Assembly: GCA_036518215.1 (NCBI GenBank)
Contig: DATDNP010000103.1
Coordinates: 7,659-71,658 of the forward strand
DNA: 64,000 bases
Source: CF-39 sp036518215
Lineage (GTDB): Bacteria > Chloroflexota > Limnocylindria > P2-11E
Reading direction: 5' to 3'
Of this stretch, positions 26,294 to 34,863 are shown one piece after another (positions within the stretch are counted from its first letter, which is position 1; the number at the start of each line of letters is the position of its first letter). The notes below the pieces were generated by a model. The model did no database searches. It worked only from the letters and a program-made list of their open reading frames with translations, and was not told where the DNA came from. The position numbers and the translations under genes were made by a program.

Positions 26294-26824
26294 ATGAAGA
26301 CCACTCAGATCGTCATCGCGGCCGTCATCGGCCTCATGCTCCTCGGCGGCGGCTTCGCCGCGGGGATGACCTACGGGAAGAACGGCGCTCCGGCGGCGGC
26401 CGCGAGCGCGTCGGCGTCGGATCGCGGCGCCGGGCGTGGCCAGGGCGCGGGCGGCGCTCGCTTCGGCCAGGGGGGCGCGAACGGACAGGAGCTCCTCACC
26501 GGACAGATCATCTCGGTGAACGACGGGTCGATCACCGTGCAGGTGCGGCAGCCGGGCCAGAACGGCGCCTCGCCGACGACGTCGAGCCAGATCATCCTGC
26601 TCGGCTCGAACACGCGGATCGTGAAGACCAGCGAGAACGACATCAAGGCGAGCGACCTGAAGGCCAACGATCAGATCCAGATCGTCGGCACGACCGACGC
26701 GAGCGGCAACGTCTCCGCGACGGCGATCGTCATCGGCGGCAACGCGCTGCAGAGCCTCTTCGGCGGCCAGGGCGGCTTCGGCGGCCGCGGCGGCGCGAGC
26801 CCGACACCCAGCCCAACGAAGTAG
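26294..26824 (+). CDS. DUF5666-like secreted or anchored protein
   Basis: This 176-residue protein has a signal-anchor (IVIAAVIGLMLLGGGFAAGM), a Gly/Ala-rich linker and a small beta-barrel-like domain at about 65-155 (GQIISVNDGSITVQVRQ, KASDLKANDQIQIVGTTD) typical of DUF5666. The tail is Gly- and Pro-rich. Ribosome-binding site AAGGAAGG lies five bases before this ATG, so I prefer it to the GTG two codons earlier. It closes the sigma/efflux operon. Confidence 0.7.
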   Translation: MKTTQIVIAAVIGLMLLGGGFAAGMTYGKNGAPAAAASASASDRGAGRGQGAGGARFGQGGANGQELLTGQIISVNDGSITVQVRQPGQNGASPTTSSQIILLGSNTRIVKTSENDIKASDLKANDQIQIVGTTDASGNVSATAIVIGGNALQSLFGGQGGFGGRGGASPTPSPTK

Positions 26825-26833
26825 CGAGGGGGA

Positions 26834-26853
26834 CGAGACCGCTTGCGGTCTCG
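26834..26853. terminator. hairpin between convergent transcripts
   Basis: CGAGACCGC and GCGGTCTCG form a perfect 9-bp stem with a 2-nt loop ten bases after the DUF5666 stop and upstream of the convergent argS end. No T-run follows, so it would be a weak or Rho-assisted terminator. The 115-bp gap also holds the palindrome TTCGTACGAA but no gene. Confidence 0.4.
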
Positions 26854-26939
26854 GACCCGCGAGCGATGTTCGTACGAAGTACGAAGTAAGCGACGCGGGG
26901 ATCAGCGGCCGGCGACGGCCCTGGTCCCCGCCGCGACGC

Positions 26940-28628
26940 TCACATCGACTCGGGCGCGCTCACCCCCAGGACGCGGAGCGTCTGACGAAGCGTCGTCTGC
27001 ACGGCCTGCACGAGGCGAAGGCGCGCCTTCGAGAGCTGCGGATTCGCGTCGTCGACGACGCGGTGGTCGCGATAGAAGCCGTGGAACGCGCCCGCGAGCT
27101 CGAGCGCATACACCGTGAGGAGATGCACGCCGCGGTGCTCGACGATGTCGGCGAGAAGCTCGGGGAAGCGGAGGCAGAGGCGGATGAGATCGCGCTCGCC
27201 GGGCGCGGTGAGGAGCTGCACGTCGCCGCCGTCGGCGGTCATGCCGCGCTCGGCCGCGGTGCGGAAGATGCTCGCGATGCGCGCGTGCGCGTACTGGACG
27301 TAGTAGACGGGATTGTCGTTCGACTGCTGCACGGCGAGCTCGAAGTCGAAGTCGAGCGGTGAATCCGCGCCACGCTGCAGCAGGAAGAACCGCGCGACAT
27401 CGGACCCGACGGCATCGAGCACGTCCTCGAGCAGCAGGTACTGGCCGGTGCGCCGGCCCATGCGGGTGAGGACGCCCTCCTTGAGGAAGCGCACGTACTG
27501 ATAGAGCACGACCTCGAACCGGTCTGGGTCGATGCCGAGCACCGGCAGCACGACCTTCATCTGCGCGAGGTGGTACTGCGTGTTCGCGCCCCAGACGTCG
27601 AGCTTCAGGTCCACGCCCCGATCCTCGAGGCAGAGGCGGTGATAGGCGATGTCCGTGCCGAGGTACTTCGGGTCGCCGTTCGCGTCGACGAGGACCCACC
27701 CCTCGTCGCTCTGATCGCGCCGCATCGCGGCGGCTTCGGGCGTCTCGAAGAAGATGACCCCGTCGCGCTCCACGATGACGCCCTTCTGCTTCAGCACCTC
27801 GATCGTCTTCGCGAGGTAGCCCGACTCGATGAACGACGACTGCTTGAACCACGTGTCGTAGCGGATGCCGAACTTCCCGGTCACGCGTTGCGCGTCGGCG
27901 ACGACCCAGTCGATCGCCATCGGCGCGAAGACCTTCCCCTGCTCCTCGAGCGACAGGTCGCGGTAGCGAGCGCCGTGACGCTCCTTGATCTGCGCGGCGA
28001 TGTCCTTCACGTACTCGCCCTGATACCCGTCGGCGGGAAGCTCGATCTCCTCACCGAAGAGCTGCCGGTACCGCACCGCGACGGACTCGCCGAACCGCTT
28101 CACCTGCGTGCCGCCGTCCTCGACGTAGTACTCGCGCTCGACGTCGGCACCCGCGAACGACAGGACCGACGAGAGCACGTCCCCGAGGGGGCCGCCACGC
28201 GCGTTCGCGACCGTGAGCGGACCGGTCGGGTTTGCCGAGATGAATTCGACCTGGACCTTCTTCCCCGCGAGCGTGTTCGAGCGTCCGTAGTCCTCGCCCG
28301 CCTTGGTGATCTCGAGCACCTGCGCACGAAGCCACGCGTCGTCGAGGCGGACGTTCACGAAGCCGCCGCCCGCCACTTCGACGGTCGCGATCGCGCCGCC
28401 GGTGCGCACCTGCTCGACGATCGCCTGCGCGATCTCGCGCGGCGAGCGACGGACCGTCTTCGCGAGACGCATCGCGATGCTCGTCGCGTAGTCGCCGTGC
28501 TCCGGATTCGCCGGGATCTCGACGTCGATGTCGGCGGCTTCGGTACCCTGCCACGACTTCGCGGCGGCGGCTTTCTCCAGCGCGTCGCGCAGGAGGTCGC
28601 CGACGACGACGCGCGGCGGGACGTACAT
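26940..28628 (-). CDS. argS: arginyl-tRNA synthetase
   Basis: The 562-residue class I enzyme has the N-terminal Add-1 domain (IPANPEHGDYATSIAMRLAK), the catalytic region ISANPTGPLTVANARGG, the conserved EYYVEDGGTQVKRFG and VWGANTQYHLAQMK, and the C-terminal anticodon-binding helices (NPVYYVQYAHARI). It charges tRNA-Arg. The usual HIGH signature (HVGH in most ArgRS) reads TVAN at 139-142, and the KMSKS-equivalent reads MGRR at 390-393. The rest of the protein is intact, so this is probably a lineage variant and not a dead copy. Confidence 0.93.
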   Translation of the reverse strand: MYVPPRVVVGDLLRDALEKAAAAKSWQGTEAADIDVEIPANPEHGDYATSIAMRLAKTVRRSPREIAQAIVEQVRTGGAIATVEVAGGGFVNVRLDDAWLRAQVLEITKAGEDYGRSNTLAGKKVQVEFISANPTGPLTVANARGGPLGDVLSSVLSFAGADVEREYYVEDGGTQVKRFGESVAVRYRQLFGEEIELPADGYQGEYVKDIAAQIKERHGARYRDLSLEEQGKVFAPMAIDWVVADAQRVTGKFGIRYDTWFKQSSFIESGYLAKTIEVLKQKGVIVERDGVIFFETPEAAAMRRDQSDEGWVLVDANGDPKYLGTDIAYHRLCLEDRGVDLKLDVWGANTQYHLAQMKVVLPVLGIDPDRFEVVLYQYVRFLKEGVLTRMGRRTGQYLLLEDVLDAVGSDVARFFLLQRGADSPLDFDFELAVQQSNDNPVYYVQYAHARIASIFRTAAERGMTADGGDVQLLTAPGERDLIRLCLRFPELLADIVEHRGVHLLTVYALELAGAFHGFYRDHRVVDDANPQLSKARLRLVQAVQTTLRQTLRVLGVSAPESM

Positions 28629-28643
28629 CAGGAGCAGTGTCGC

Positions 28644-29873
28644 CTAATCGGCTTCGGGCGGCCACGCCGGGACGACGTCACCGCTCGGCTCGCGGCCGCG
28701 GAACAGCGTGAACTGCAGCGTCGCCCCGACCGTGTACCAGAACACGAGGACGAGCACGTTCACCGTGAAGCCATCCGGTCCGAGGGCCCCGCGGATCGCG
28801 CCGGAGACGGACGAGGCGACGGCGGCGGCGACGTTCCATGCGAGCGCGAGCGTCGCGTTCGCGGCCGCACGCTCCGCCGGCGTGAAGCTCGACAGCTGGT
28901 ACGCCGACCACGTCGCCTGCGTGCCGAACATGAGGAGCGCGCGCATCGCGAGCGCGCCGACCGCGACGACGACGTTCCCGGTGACCGCCGCGAGGACGGC
29001 GAAAGGCAGCGACGACACGACGACCGCGGCCACGCCGGGCACCGCGCCGACGCGACGCGCGACGAGACGACCATGCATGAGCGCGCCGAGGCTCCCCGCG
29101 ACGGCGATCGTGCCCATCGCGACGCCGATGGCGCGAAAGTCGAGCGCGAAGCGGTCGGCGAAGAAGAGATTGATGAATGGGATGAACGAACCGGCACCGA
29201 AGCCGAAGGCGACCTCGACGAGCGCGAAGCGGAAGAGGAGCCGGCCCGCGTGCGTCGCGGTGGCCTGCGCGACGGGGACGTCGCGGATGAGGAGCACCGG
29301 GACGATCGAGAGCGCGCCGACGCCGCCGCCGAGCGCGACGAGCGCACGGACCGTGAGCGCGTCGGCCTCTGCCGTGCCGAGGACGTGCGCGACGGGCGTC
29401 GCGAGCAGTCCCGCGAGGACGCTCGCGGCGAACGCGGCCATGGTCCCGAGCGCGATCTGCTGTCCGAAACGTGACGATCGGCTGCGCGCTTCGGTCGCGT
29501 CGGCGAGGAGCGCGATGCCGGAGCTCGTCGAGACGATCCCGCCGAGACCGACGAGCGCCGCCGAGACGACGAGGAGCGCGTACGCGTCCAGCGTGAGCAT
29601 CCCGACGACACCTGCGCCGACGATCACGCCGCCCGAGATGATGACGAGCTTGCGCGAGCGGCCCGGCGCGACGCGTCGCGAGACGACGACACCGATCGCG
29701 ACGCCGATCGCCTGAGCGCCGACGAGCGCGCCGAGGGCGAGGCCCTCGAAGCCGAGCGCGCGGTAGAGGAAGTTCAGATAGAAGGTCGTGACGCCGAGGC
29801 CGAACGAGCCCATCGTCGCGGCCGCGATGTAGAGGAACGCGTCGCGCGGGCCGAGGCGCGCGCCGTCGGTCAG
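28644..29873 (-). CDS. MFS transporter, probable CTG start
   Basis: The protein has 12 hydrophobic helices and an MFS pattern (GSFGLGVTTFYLNFLYRALGF, GLGGIVSTSSGIALLADAT). The first ATG, at 29813, would cut into helix 1. The frame continues upstream as TDGARLGPRDAFLYIAAAT, which completes that helix, and reaches a CTG at 29873 overlapping the HtrA stop as CTGA. That mirrors the ATGA/GTGA/TTGA couplings elsewhere in the window, so I extend to it. If ATG is used, the gene spans 28644-29813 (389 residues). Substrate is unknown. Confidence 0.7.
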   Translation of the reverse strand: MTDGARLGPRDAFLYIAAATMGSFGLGVTTFYLNFLYRALGFEGLALGALVGAQAIGVAIGVVVSRRVAPGRSRKLVIISGGVIVGAGVVGMLTLDAYALLVVSAALVGLGGIVSTSSGIALLADATEARSRSSRFGQQIALGTMAAFAASVLAGLLATPVAHVLGTAEADALTVRALVALGGGVGALSIVPVLLIRDVPVAQATATHAGRLLFRFALVEVAFGFGAGSFIPFINLFFADRFALDFRAIGVAMGTIAVAGSLGALMHGRLVARRVGAVPGVAAVVVSSLPFAVLAAVTGNVVVAVGALAMRALLMFGTQATWSAYQLSSFTPAERAAANATLALAWNVAAAVASSVSGAIRGALGPDGFTVNVLVLVFWYTVGATLQFTLFRGREPSGDVVPAWPPEAD

Positions 29874-31033
29874 GGGTTTGGCGCGCGGCCCAGCGTCAGG
29901 TCGACGACCTGGGTCTGCCCGTTGCGGATCACCGTGAGCTTGACCTTATCGCCGGGCCGGGTCTTCGCCATGATCGAGGTGAGCGGGTGGTCCTGGTCGA
30001 TCTGCTGGTCGTTCACCTTCGTGATGATGTCGCCCGGCTTGAGGCCGGCCTGGGCCCCCGGCGACCCGGACACGACCGTATCCACGCTCACGCCGGTCGT
30101 CCCGCTCGGCAGGTTGAGGGAGATCGCCTGCCGCTGCGTCACGGGGAGGTAGAAGATGCCGATGTAGCCGCGGACGACCTCGCCGTTCTTGATGAGCTCG
30201 TTCGCGATGTCGCGGATCGTGTTGCTCGAGACGGCGAATCCAAGACCCTGCGCGATCGTGTCGGTCTGCGGGTTCACCTCGACGAGCGTGTTCATACCGA
30301 CGACCTGCTTCGCGGCGATCCAGATGAGCGGTCCGCCGGAGTTGCCGGGGTTGATCGCGGCATCGGTCTGGAGCATGTCCTCGAGGAAGACGTCCTGGCT
30401 CTCCTGCACCCGCCGGCCCTTCGCCGAGATCACCCCTTCGGTCACGGTGTTCTGGTACTCACCGAGCGGGCTGCCGATCGCGATGACGTGCGCCCCGACG
30501 GGCGCACTGTCGGAATTCGCGAGCGGCGCGGCCGTGAGCCCCTGCGCCGGAACGCGGAGCACCGCGATGTCCGTCTGCGCGTCGCGGCCGACGAGCGTGG
30601 CCTTCACGGTGCGGTTGTCGCTGAAGATGACGTTGAACGACGCGCCGACACCGGTTCCGCGCGCGTTCTCGACGACGTGGTTGTTCGTGACGATGAAGCC
30701 CTGTTGCGCGTCGATCACGAAGCCCGAGCCGCTCGACTCGGCCTGCCCGTTCTGCGCGTAGTTCACGACGGTGACGACGGCAGGAAGGAGATCCTTCACG
30801 ACGTCGACCGTCGTGTCGGCACCTGAGGGGACGACCACGGGCGCGGTCGACGGAAGGGACGAGGGGCTGGGGGTCGCGAGCGACGCGAGGTCGCCTGGCG
30901 TCCGCCCCGACACGACGGTCGCGACCGCTCCGCCGGCGACACCTCCGAGGATCACGCCGGCGAGGAGCAGCGCGGCAGCGCTGGGACCTCTTGACCCCGA
31001 CGGACGCGGGCTCGTGTAGACCGGTTCAGACAT
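29870..31033 (-). CDS. HtrA/DegP-like membrane-anchored serine protease
   Basis: This 387-residue protein has a single membrane anchor at about 20-42, a Ser/Pro linker, a trypsin-like domain with the full triad (His119 in TNNHVV, Asp155 in TDIAVL, Ser232 in GNSGGP), and one PDZ domain from about 285 with GLKPGDIITKVNDQQI. It should degrade or chaperone misfolded proteins outside the membrane. The ATG at 31033 follows a CTCCAGGGCGG stretch. The MFS gene overlaps its stop. Confidence 0.93.
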   Translation of the reverse strand: MSEPVYTSPRPSGSRGPSAAALLLAGVILGGVAGGAVATVVSGRTPGDLASLATPSPSSLPSTAPVVVPSGADTTVDVVKDLLPAVVTVVNYAQNGQAESSGSGFVIDAQQGFIVTNNHVVENARGTGVGASFNVIFSDNRTVKATLVGRDAQTDIAVLRVPAQGLTAAPLANSDSAPVGAHVIAIGSPLGEYQNTVTEGVISAKGRRVQESQDVFLEDMLQTDAAINPGNSGGPLIWIAAKQVVGMNTLVEVNPQTDTIAQGLGFAVSSNTIRDIANELIKNGEVVRGYIGIFYLPVTQRQAISLNLPSGTTGVSVDTVVSGSPGAQAGLKPGDIITKVNDQQIDQDHPLTSIMAKTRPGDKVKLTVIRNGQTQVVDLTLGRAPNP

Positions 31034-31053
31034 CGACTACCGCCCTGGAGGTG

Positions 31054-33216
31054 CTATCTCCTCGGACGTCCGGCAGTTTCAGTGCCGGGCGCCGTCGCCT
31101 TCCGGCGACGCGCGGTGGGTCGCATCACCTCGGGCTCCACCATCTGGCCGACGGCCGTCCCGCGGATCTCGAGGTCGACGTGGCCGTCCGGCTCGATCTC
31201 GACGGTCCAGCTCATGGCGATCTCGAGCTCCTGATAGATGCGCTCGAAGCCCTGCTCGGAGTTGGAGATCGCGTAGATCGGCTTCGTGGCGACCACGGCC
31301 GGCGGCTCGACGGCGAAGGTGAGATCGAAGTGATGCGAGCCCGAGTGGATCTGCACCTCGGACGTGTTCTTCACCTCGATCGGCTTCCCGGCCGTCGTCT
31401 TCTTCGCGCCGAGCGCGATCGTGTCATTCGGATCGCCTTCGTTCAGCAGACCGATGTTCGAGGCGCTCGTGAAGCTCACCTCGATCGGCTCCTCGCCATC
31501 GTTCCGCAGCCGGTAGCGAACGCCCGCCGCGAGCCCTTCGTCCGCGATCCGGATGTCCTTCCTGATGCCGAGGCCGGGCACCGACGCGAGCAGCTTCGCC
31601 GGCGGCTCGAGCGTGAGGCTCACCGTGCGCGCCTCGCGCTGTGGCGACAGCGTGTAGAAGGCGGAGTGCAGATCGACCGGCTCGCCCTTCTTCGGGCTGA
31701 ACGAGTCCTGGAAGAATCCGCGGCGCGCGCTGTCGTACTCGAGCAGCTTCGAAAGCCCGCGCTCCTTCGCGCGCACGCCCTCATGGATGGACTTCGTGTC
31801 CTTCTCCGCGGACTTGCCCACGGTCACCTTGCCGCTCTTCTCGGCGCGGCGCAGATCCTCGTGCTCCGCCTCCGGGCGTCGCGCGAGCGTATCGATGAGG
31901 TTCGTCGCGGACGGGTAGAGGTCCCACTCGATGATCGAGCCGCCCTGCACGTGGACGAACACCGCGCCGGTGTTGCCGCGGAAGATGTACTCGTCGTACC
32001 CGTCGACGTCGTAGTCGCGCTGCTCGCCCGCGGCGACGCGGCGCTCGGAAAGGATGCGCTCGGCCTTCAGGAGCGAGGCGTACGCGTCGGCCCGCAGGTG
32101 CGGGAAGTAGATCCCGCCGAAGACCCCGTGCCAGTACACATCGTTCCCCTGCGCGCGCCACAGGTTCTGCTGCGCCTGCCGGACCTCCTGCGACGCGTCG
32201 AGGATGCTGCGGCGCGCGAGCTCCTCCGAGACGATGAGCATCCGCTTGTGGAGCGCGTTCGCCTCCGGGTACTTCGCGAAGAAGTTGCGCCAGAGCGGCG
32301 CGGCCACGAGCGACTCGAGCTCTTCGCCGAGCTTGTTCCGCGCCTGGGTGTAGCGGCGTGACGCCTGCGTGTCGAATGCCCACGCGCCCATCTCCGGATA
32401 CGAGCCACCCGGGATGTAGATGCGGCGCGCGGGCTTCTGGAAGATCCAGGCGTCCTCGAGCGTCGCGGTCTGGATGAAGTCGGCCTGCGCGATCGCGCTG
32501 AAGAACTGCTCGAGCCAGCCGTCCTTGTGGACGCGCTGGTACGTGCCGGGCCACGCGCCGAACTTCTCGCCGTCGTCGGCGTACACGACGAGCCGCGCGC
32601 CCTCGGCGTGGCGCTCGCGCAGCTCCTTGATCGTCGCGTTCACGTCCTTGAACGGGATGAGGTACCGGAGCTTCATGCTCCCGGGAAACACGACGAGCGG
32701 CAGGCCCTGGTCCTCGGTGATGTACGACTCGCCGGTCTCTTCCTTCTTCAGGCCGGCGCGGAGGAAGTGCTCGTCGTCGAGCACCGTGTACGCGACGCCG
32801 GCCTCGGCCATGAGCGAGGGCACATGCGGCTCCCAGACGCGCTCGGTGAGCCACGCGCCGAGAGGACGCTGCCCGAAGACGGCGTGCACGCGGTCCGAGA
32901 GCGCGCGGATCTGCGCGACGGCATCGCGTCGCGGGACGCCGACGAGGACCGGCTCGTAGTAGCCACCCGAGAGGAGCTCGATCTGCCCGCGGCGGATGAG
33001 GTCGGAGAGGTCGCCGATGACGTCGGGGCGGTTCTTCTCGAGCCAGTCGAGAAGCGGACCGGAGAAGTGAAGGCTCGCTTTCACCTCTGGATGGCGGTAC
33101 AGCGCGGCGACGAGCGGCGCATACGCACGCTCGGTCACATCGGAGAAGACATTCGGGAAGTTCCCGGCCGGCTGGTGCTGGTGGAAGACCAGCGCCAATC
33201 GCAGGCGATCGGCCAC
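31054..33216 (-). CDS. GH57 4-alpha-glucanotransferase / alpha-amylase
   Basis: This 720-residue protein has the GH57 start LVFHQHQPAGNFPNVF. Catalytic residues are the nucleophile Glu125 in WLTERVWEP and acid/base Asp214 in VYADDGEKFG, almost the same numbering as the Thermococcus litoralis enzyme (E123/D214). The C-terminal beta-rich domains (from about 430) match the DUF1925/DUF1926 modules of that subfamily. It should rearrange or hydrolyse alpha-1,4-glucans in the cytoplasm. The last 25 residues are basic. A second GH57 protein at 35546 is a probable branching enzyme, so the pair may handle glycogen. Confidence 0.88.
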   Translation of the reverse strand: MADRLRLALVFHQHQPAGNFPNVFSDVTERAYAPLVAALYRHPEVKASLHFSGPLLDWLEKNRPDVIGDLSDLIRRGQIELLSGGYYEPVLVGVPRRDAVAQIRALSDRVHAVFGQRPLGAWLTERVWEPHVPSLMAEAGVAYTVLDDEHFLRAGLKKEETGESYITEDQGLPLVVFPGSMKLRYLIPFKDVNATIKELRERHAEGARLVVYADDGEKFGAWPGTYQRVHKDGWLEQFFSAIAQADFIQTATLEDAWIFQKPARRIYIPGGSYPEMGAWAFDTQASRRYTQARNKLGEELESLVAAPLWRNFFAKYPEANALHKRMLIVSEELARRSILDASQEVRQAQQNLWRAQGNDVYWHGVFGGIYFPHLRADAYASLLKAERILSERRVAAGEQRDYDVDGYDEYIFRGNTGAVFVHVQGGSIIEWDLYPSATNLIDTLARRPEAEHEDLRRAEKSGKVTVGKSAEKDTKSIHEGVRAKERGLSKLLEYDSARRGFFQDSFSPKKGEPVDLHSAFYTLSPQREARTVSLTLEPPAKLLASVPGLGIRKDIRIADEGLAAGVRYRLRNDGEEPIEVSFTSASNIGLLNEGDPNDTIALGAKKTTAGKPIEVKNTSEVQIHSGSHHFDLTFAVEPPAVVATKPIYAISNSEQGFERIYQELEIAMSWTVEIEPDGHVDLEIRGTAVGQMVEPEVMRPTARRRKATAPGTETAGRPRR

Positions 33217-33224
33217 TTCGCACG

Positions 33225-33230
33225 ATTTTA
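33225..33230 (-). promoter_or_regulatory. putative -10 element (TAAAAT), leaderless
   Basis: TAAAAT ends eight bases before the GTG at 33216, in the gap to the divergent lipoprotein gene. It is one of the best hexamers in the window. Confidence 0.5.
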
Positions 33231-33337
33231 CCGCAGATGGCGCTCAGGCACACGCTGCGTACGCATCGCGTACTCAAAGCCTGTCTGTATGTACCGATGC
33301 TCGACAATCGAAGGACGATGAGCGACAGTCCCTACAG

Positions 33338-34018
33338 ATGAAGGGGCGTAGGCGTCGTCTGGGCGGACTCTTCTTGCTCACTTCGCTGCTTCTCGCGGCC
33401 TGTACGCCCGCAGAAACGGTCCGGATCTCGCCGTCGCCAAGCACGACGCCGTCGAGGACGTCGGCGGCGCCGGCGACGACGCCCGCGGCGTCGCGCACCC
33501 CGTCTCCGACCCCCTCGCCGAGCGCCAGCGCGACGGCGTCACCGACGACGAGCCCGGGCAGCACCCCCGCGGCCGCGTGCGCGCCGCAGCAGGGCGGCTC
33601 GAGCGCGAACCGCGTGCTGCTCACGGCGATGCGCGTGGCCCACAACCCTGGGTTTGACCGCGTCGTCTTCGAATTCAGCCCGACCGACCGCGGCGTGGGC
33701 AGCTACGGCGTGCCGCCCTTCCGGATCGAGGTCGCCGACGCGTTCTCAGGGCCGAGCGGGCTGCCGGTGACGGTCGCCGGGAACGCCCACTTCCGGGTCG
33801 TCTTCCAGAACACCGACGCGCATACGAACGCCGGACAGAGCACGCTCGCGTCGTCCGATCTCACCCCGAGCACGCCGCTCGCGAAAGAGGTGAAGATCGT
33901 CGAGGACTTCGAGGCGACCGTGCAGGCCGGTATCGGCCTCGACCATCTGGTCTGCCCGTCGGTCCTGACGCTCTCCGGGCCGGTCCGCGTCGTGTTCGAC
34001 TTCCCGACACCCCCCTGA
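33338..34018 (+). CDS. AMIN-like domain lipoprotein
   Basis: The 226-residue protein begins with Arg-rich MKGRRRRLGG, a hydrophobic core and lipobox LLAAC (Cys22). A Thr/Ser/Pro linker of about 55 residues leads to a domain of about 130 residues with VLLTAMRVAHNPGFDRVVFEF and VRVVFDFPTPP at its ends, characteristic of AMIN-like domains thought to bind cell-wall glycans. It is probably tethered on the outer membrane face. The 121-bp gap to the divergent GH57 gene holds both promoters. Confidence 0.75.
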   Translation: MKGRRRRLGGLFLLTSLLLAACTPAETVRISPSPSTTPSRTSAAPATTPAASRTPSPTPSPSASATASPTTSPGSTPAAACAPQQGGSSANRVLLTAMRVAHNPGFDRVVFEFSPTDRGVGSYGVPPFRIEVADAFSGPSGLPVTVAGNAHFRVVFQNTDAHTNAGQSTLASSDLTPSTPLAKEVKIVEDFEATVQAGIGLDHLVCPSVLTLSGPVRVVFDFPTPP

Positions 34019-34024
34019 ATCAGC

Positions 34025-34030
34025 GATAAT
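34025..34030 (+). promoter_or_regulatory. -10 promoter element of the L25 gene (GATAAT)
   Basis: GATAAT differs from the consensus TATAAT at one base. With AAGGGGAG at 34049-34056 it gives a leadered transcript of about 27 untranslated bases. The -35 is poor. Confidence 0.45.
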
Positions 34031-34063
34031 CGAGGCTCCGCACTAGCGAAGGGGAGTTTCCAC

Positions 34064-34828
34064 GTGGCCGACGAACAGAAGATCGCCATCCGTCCGCGCG
34101 CCCTCACCGGCAAGAAGGTGAGCCGTCTCCGCCGTGAAGGCGTCCTGCCGGGCGTCGTCTTCGGTGGCCACAAGGACTCCACTCCCGTCGAGACCGATAT
34201 GCGCGAGTTCGAGCGCGGCTACCGCCGCTGGGGCTCGACGACCCTCGTCACGCTCGAGGGCCTGCCGGATGGCAGCGTCGCGGCCCTCATCCACGACGTC
34301 TCGCGCAGCACGCTCACCGGCCGTCTCCTCCACGTCGACTTCCAGCGCGTGTCGCTCACCGAGAAGGTGCACGCGGAGGTCCCGCTCCACTTCGTCGGCG
34401 AGTCGCCCGCGGTGAAGGGCGGCGGCGTGCTCGTGCACGCGATGAGCGAGGTGAACGTCGAAGCGTTCCCGCAGGACATCCCCCACTCGATCTCGGTCGA
34501 CCTCGCGAAGCTCGTCGAGATCGACGACTCCCTGTACATCCGCGATCTCGTCGTCGACGCATCGAAGGTGAAGGTCCTCGACGATGGCGACGAGCTCGTC
34601 GTCCGCGTCGTTCCGGTGCGCGTCGAGGAGGAGGCCAAGCCCGCCGCTGCCGCCGCCGAGGGTGTCGAGGCCGCAGAGGGCGAGGCCGCGGCTGTCGCAG
34701 GCGAAGGCGCGCCTGCCGCCGCTGGCGCGAAGCCTGGCGCAGCCCCCGGCGCGAAGCCCGGTGCCGCGCCCGCCGCTGGCGCCGCGCCGAAGCCCGGCGC
34801 CGCGACGCCTCCACCGAAGAAGAGCTAG
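34064..34828 (+). CDS. rplY: 50S ribosomal protein L25/CTC
   Basis: This 254-residue protein is the long CTC form. The L25 domain opens IAIRPRALTGKKVSRLRREG and is followed by the TL5/CTC C-terminal beta domain (VPLHFVGESPAVKGGG, DIPHSISVDLAKL). From about residue 190 the tail is low-complexity Ala/Glu, then Ala/Pro/Gly/Lys with repeated KPGAAPG units. L25 binds 5S rRNA. The GTG start has a good ribosome-binding site (AAGGGGAG, seven-base spacing). Confidence 0.93.
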   Translation: MADEQKIAIRPRALTGKKVSRLRREGVLPGVVFGGHKDSTPVETDMREFERGYRRWGSTTLVTLEGLPDGSVAALIHDVSRSTLTGRLLHVDFQRVSLTEKVHAEVPLHFVGESPAVKGGGVLVHAMSEVNVEAFPQDIPHSISVDLAKLVEIDDSLYIRDLVVDASKVKVLDDGDELVVRVVPVRVEEEAKPAAAAAEGVEAAEGEAAAVAGEGAPAAAGAKPGAAPGAKPGAAPAAGAAPKPGAATPPPKKS

Positions 34829-34863
34829 CGACCCGCGACGCGCCGAGCGCCGAGGAGGGTCGC

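Noticed and set aside
27570..29474. 634-residue plus-strand frame
   Set aside because: Antisense to argS and the MFS gene; extreme Arg/Asp/Glu content.
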